DNA of 64,000 nucleotides from Acanthochromis polyacanthus (taxonomy: Eukaryota; Chordata; Actinopteri; Pomacentridae), in NCBI RefSeq assembly GCF_021347895.1, contig NC_067122.1, positions 35,310,215 to 35,374,214 on the forward strand, in the 5' to 3' direction. Under the pieces are notes generated by a model. It searched no databases. It worked only from the letters and a program-made list of their open reading frames with translations, and had not been told where the DNA came from. The position numbers and the translations under genes are program-made. Below, piece by piece: positions 63,545 to 64,000 of this stretch (within the stretch, counting starts at the first letter, position 1; every line of letters starts with the position of its first letter).

Positions 63545-64000
63545 AATAGAAAAGAACAGAATAGAACAGACTATCCTTTATTAGTCCCACAAGGGGAAAT
63601 TTGCAATGTCACAGCAGCAAAGTGACACTAAGAAAAGCAAGAAAGCACACCCACAAACTAAAGAGGTGAGGTATACACACTATATTTGCAATATAAACAA
63701 GAAAAACAGAAGAACACGAGGATACACATATGTAAGAATATTTACCAGAATGAGCTGCAGTTTGATTTTTTGCTCATGACAGTTGGAGAGCTGTCATTAA
63801 TCATAAAGTCTGATGAAGTCTATTCACACCTGGAGTGATCAGTCTGTCACTGAAGGAACCCTCAGAGTGTCATATGTGGGGTGGGAGACGCTGCCCAGGA
63901 GGGATGTTAGCATCCTCCTTTCTCCTACCACCTCCACTGAATCCAGGGGTTCCCCAGGACAGAGCTGACTTTCTGGATAAAGCTTCCTTTTGTCAGCAGC
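63545..64000 (-). pseudogene. LINE 3' end, L2/CR1/Rex1 group, runs off the window
   Basis: At the left, aatagaacagactatccttt then attagtcccacaaggggaaa is a common 3' end of fish LINEs in this group, read in reverse. Further right the minus strand gives VEVVGERRMLTSLLG then SVSHPTYDTLR, like the VERR.LSKL and DHPLHDTL stretch near the end of the reverse transcriptase. The copy continues beyond the window. Frames are degraded. Confidence 0.65.

Overview
The window looks like a piece of a teleost fish nuclear genome. It is AT-rich, carries long CA/TG microsatellites, and is packed with transposon families typical of ray-finned fish: Tc1/mariner elements and their MITEs, hAT, L1-type and L2/CR1/Rex1-type LINEs, a tRNA-headed SINE with a CCAT-rich tail, and LTR-like repeats. 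I recognise no host protein-coding gene, rRNA or tRNA gene. It reads as an intergenic or intronic transposon graveyard with one structurally intact element. All family names come from motifs read by eye. No database search was run.

Layout, left half. A foldback repeat lies at 1207-1492. A decayed L2/CR1/Rex1-type LINE (minus) spans about 1550-3290. A block of diverged repeats with a four-times recurring motif lies at 4271-4875, and a Tc1-type MITE at 5514-6049. A hAT element with an 8-bp target duplication (6825-8000) holds the start of a ZMYM1-like transposase and a 139-bp tandem repeat. A Tc1-type MITE follows at 8049-8453. A 573-bp element with a 9-bp target duplication and a RecQ-helicase fragment lies at 12246-12818. 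From 13930 to 15996 there is a LINE-3'-end-like repeat cut by one LTR-like element and followed by another. A LINE at 17783-19090 is cut by a third.

Layout, centre. A decayed Tc1 element lies at 24946-26001. A 2.5-kb Tc1-like element (26106-28613) has an inverted internal duplication. Inside it sits a separate inverted-repeat element carrying what looks like the first coding exon of a transmembrane collagen (COL25A1-like). That is the most interesting structure in the window. A broken DDE-integrase fragment lies at 38145-38545, beside a chain of short palindromes.

Layout, right half. A 5'-truncated L1-type retrotransposon (minus, 39310-46735) holds two later insertions: a complete Tc1 element with an intact transposase ORF (40973-42607) and a 934-bp MITE at the end of ORF1 (45570-46503). 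Further right are a LINE fragment, a SINE with a perfect 14-bp target duplication (52756-53136), a GC-rich 615-bp foldback element (53523-54137), a Tc1-type MITE (56188-56554), a degenerate AT-rich tandem array (57460-58560), another decayed inverted-repeat element (59112-60418), a second SINE split by an LTR-like insert (61663-62943), and a LINE 3' end running off the window.

The genes do not form a pathway. Their relations are stratigraphic: nesting gives relative ages, with the Tc1 element and the split SINE and LINE copies recording successive waves of insertion. Two elements, at 12246 and 27471, carry pieces that resemble cellular-type genes, which suggests capture of coding sequence by transposons.
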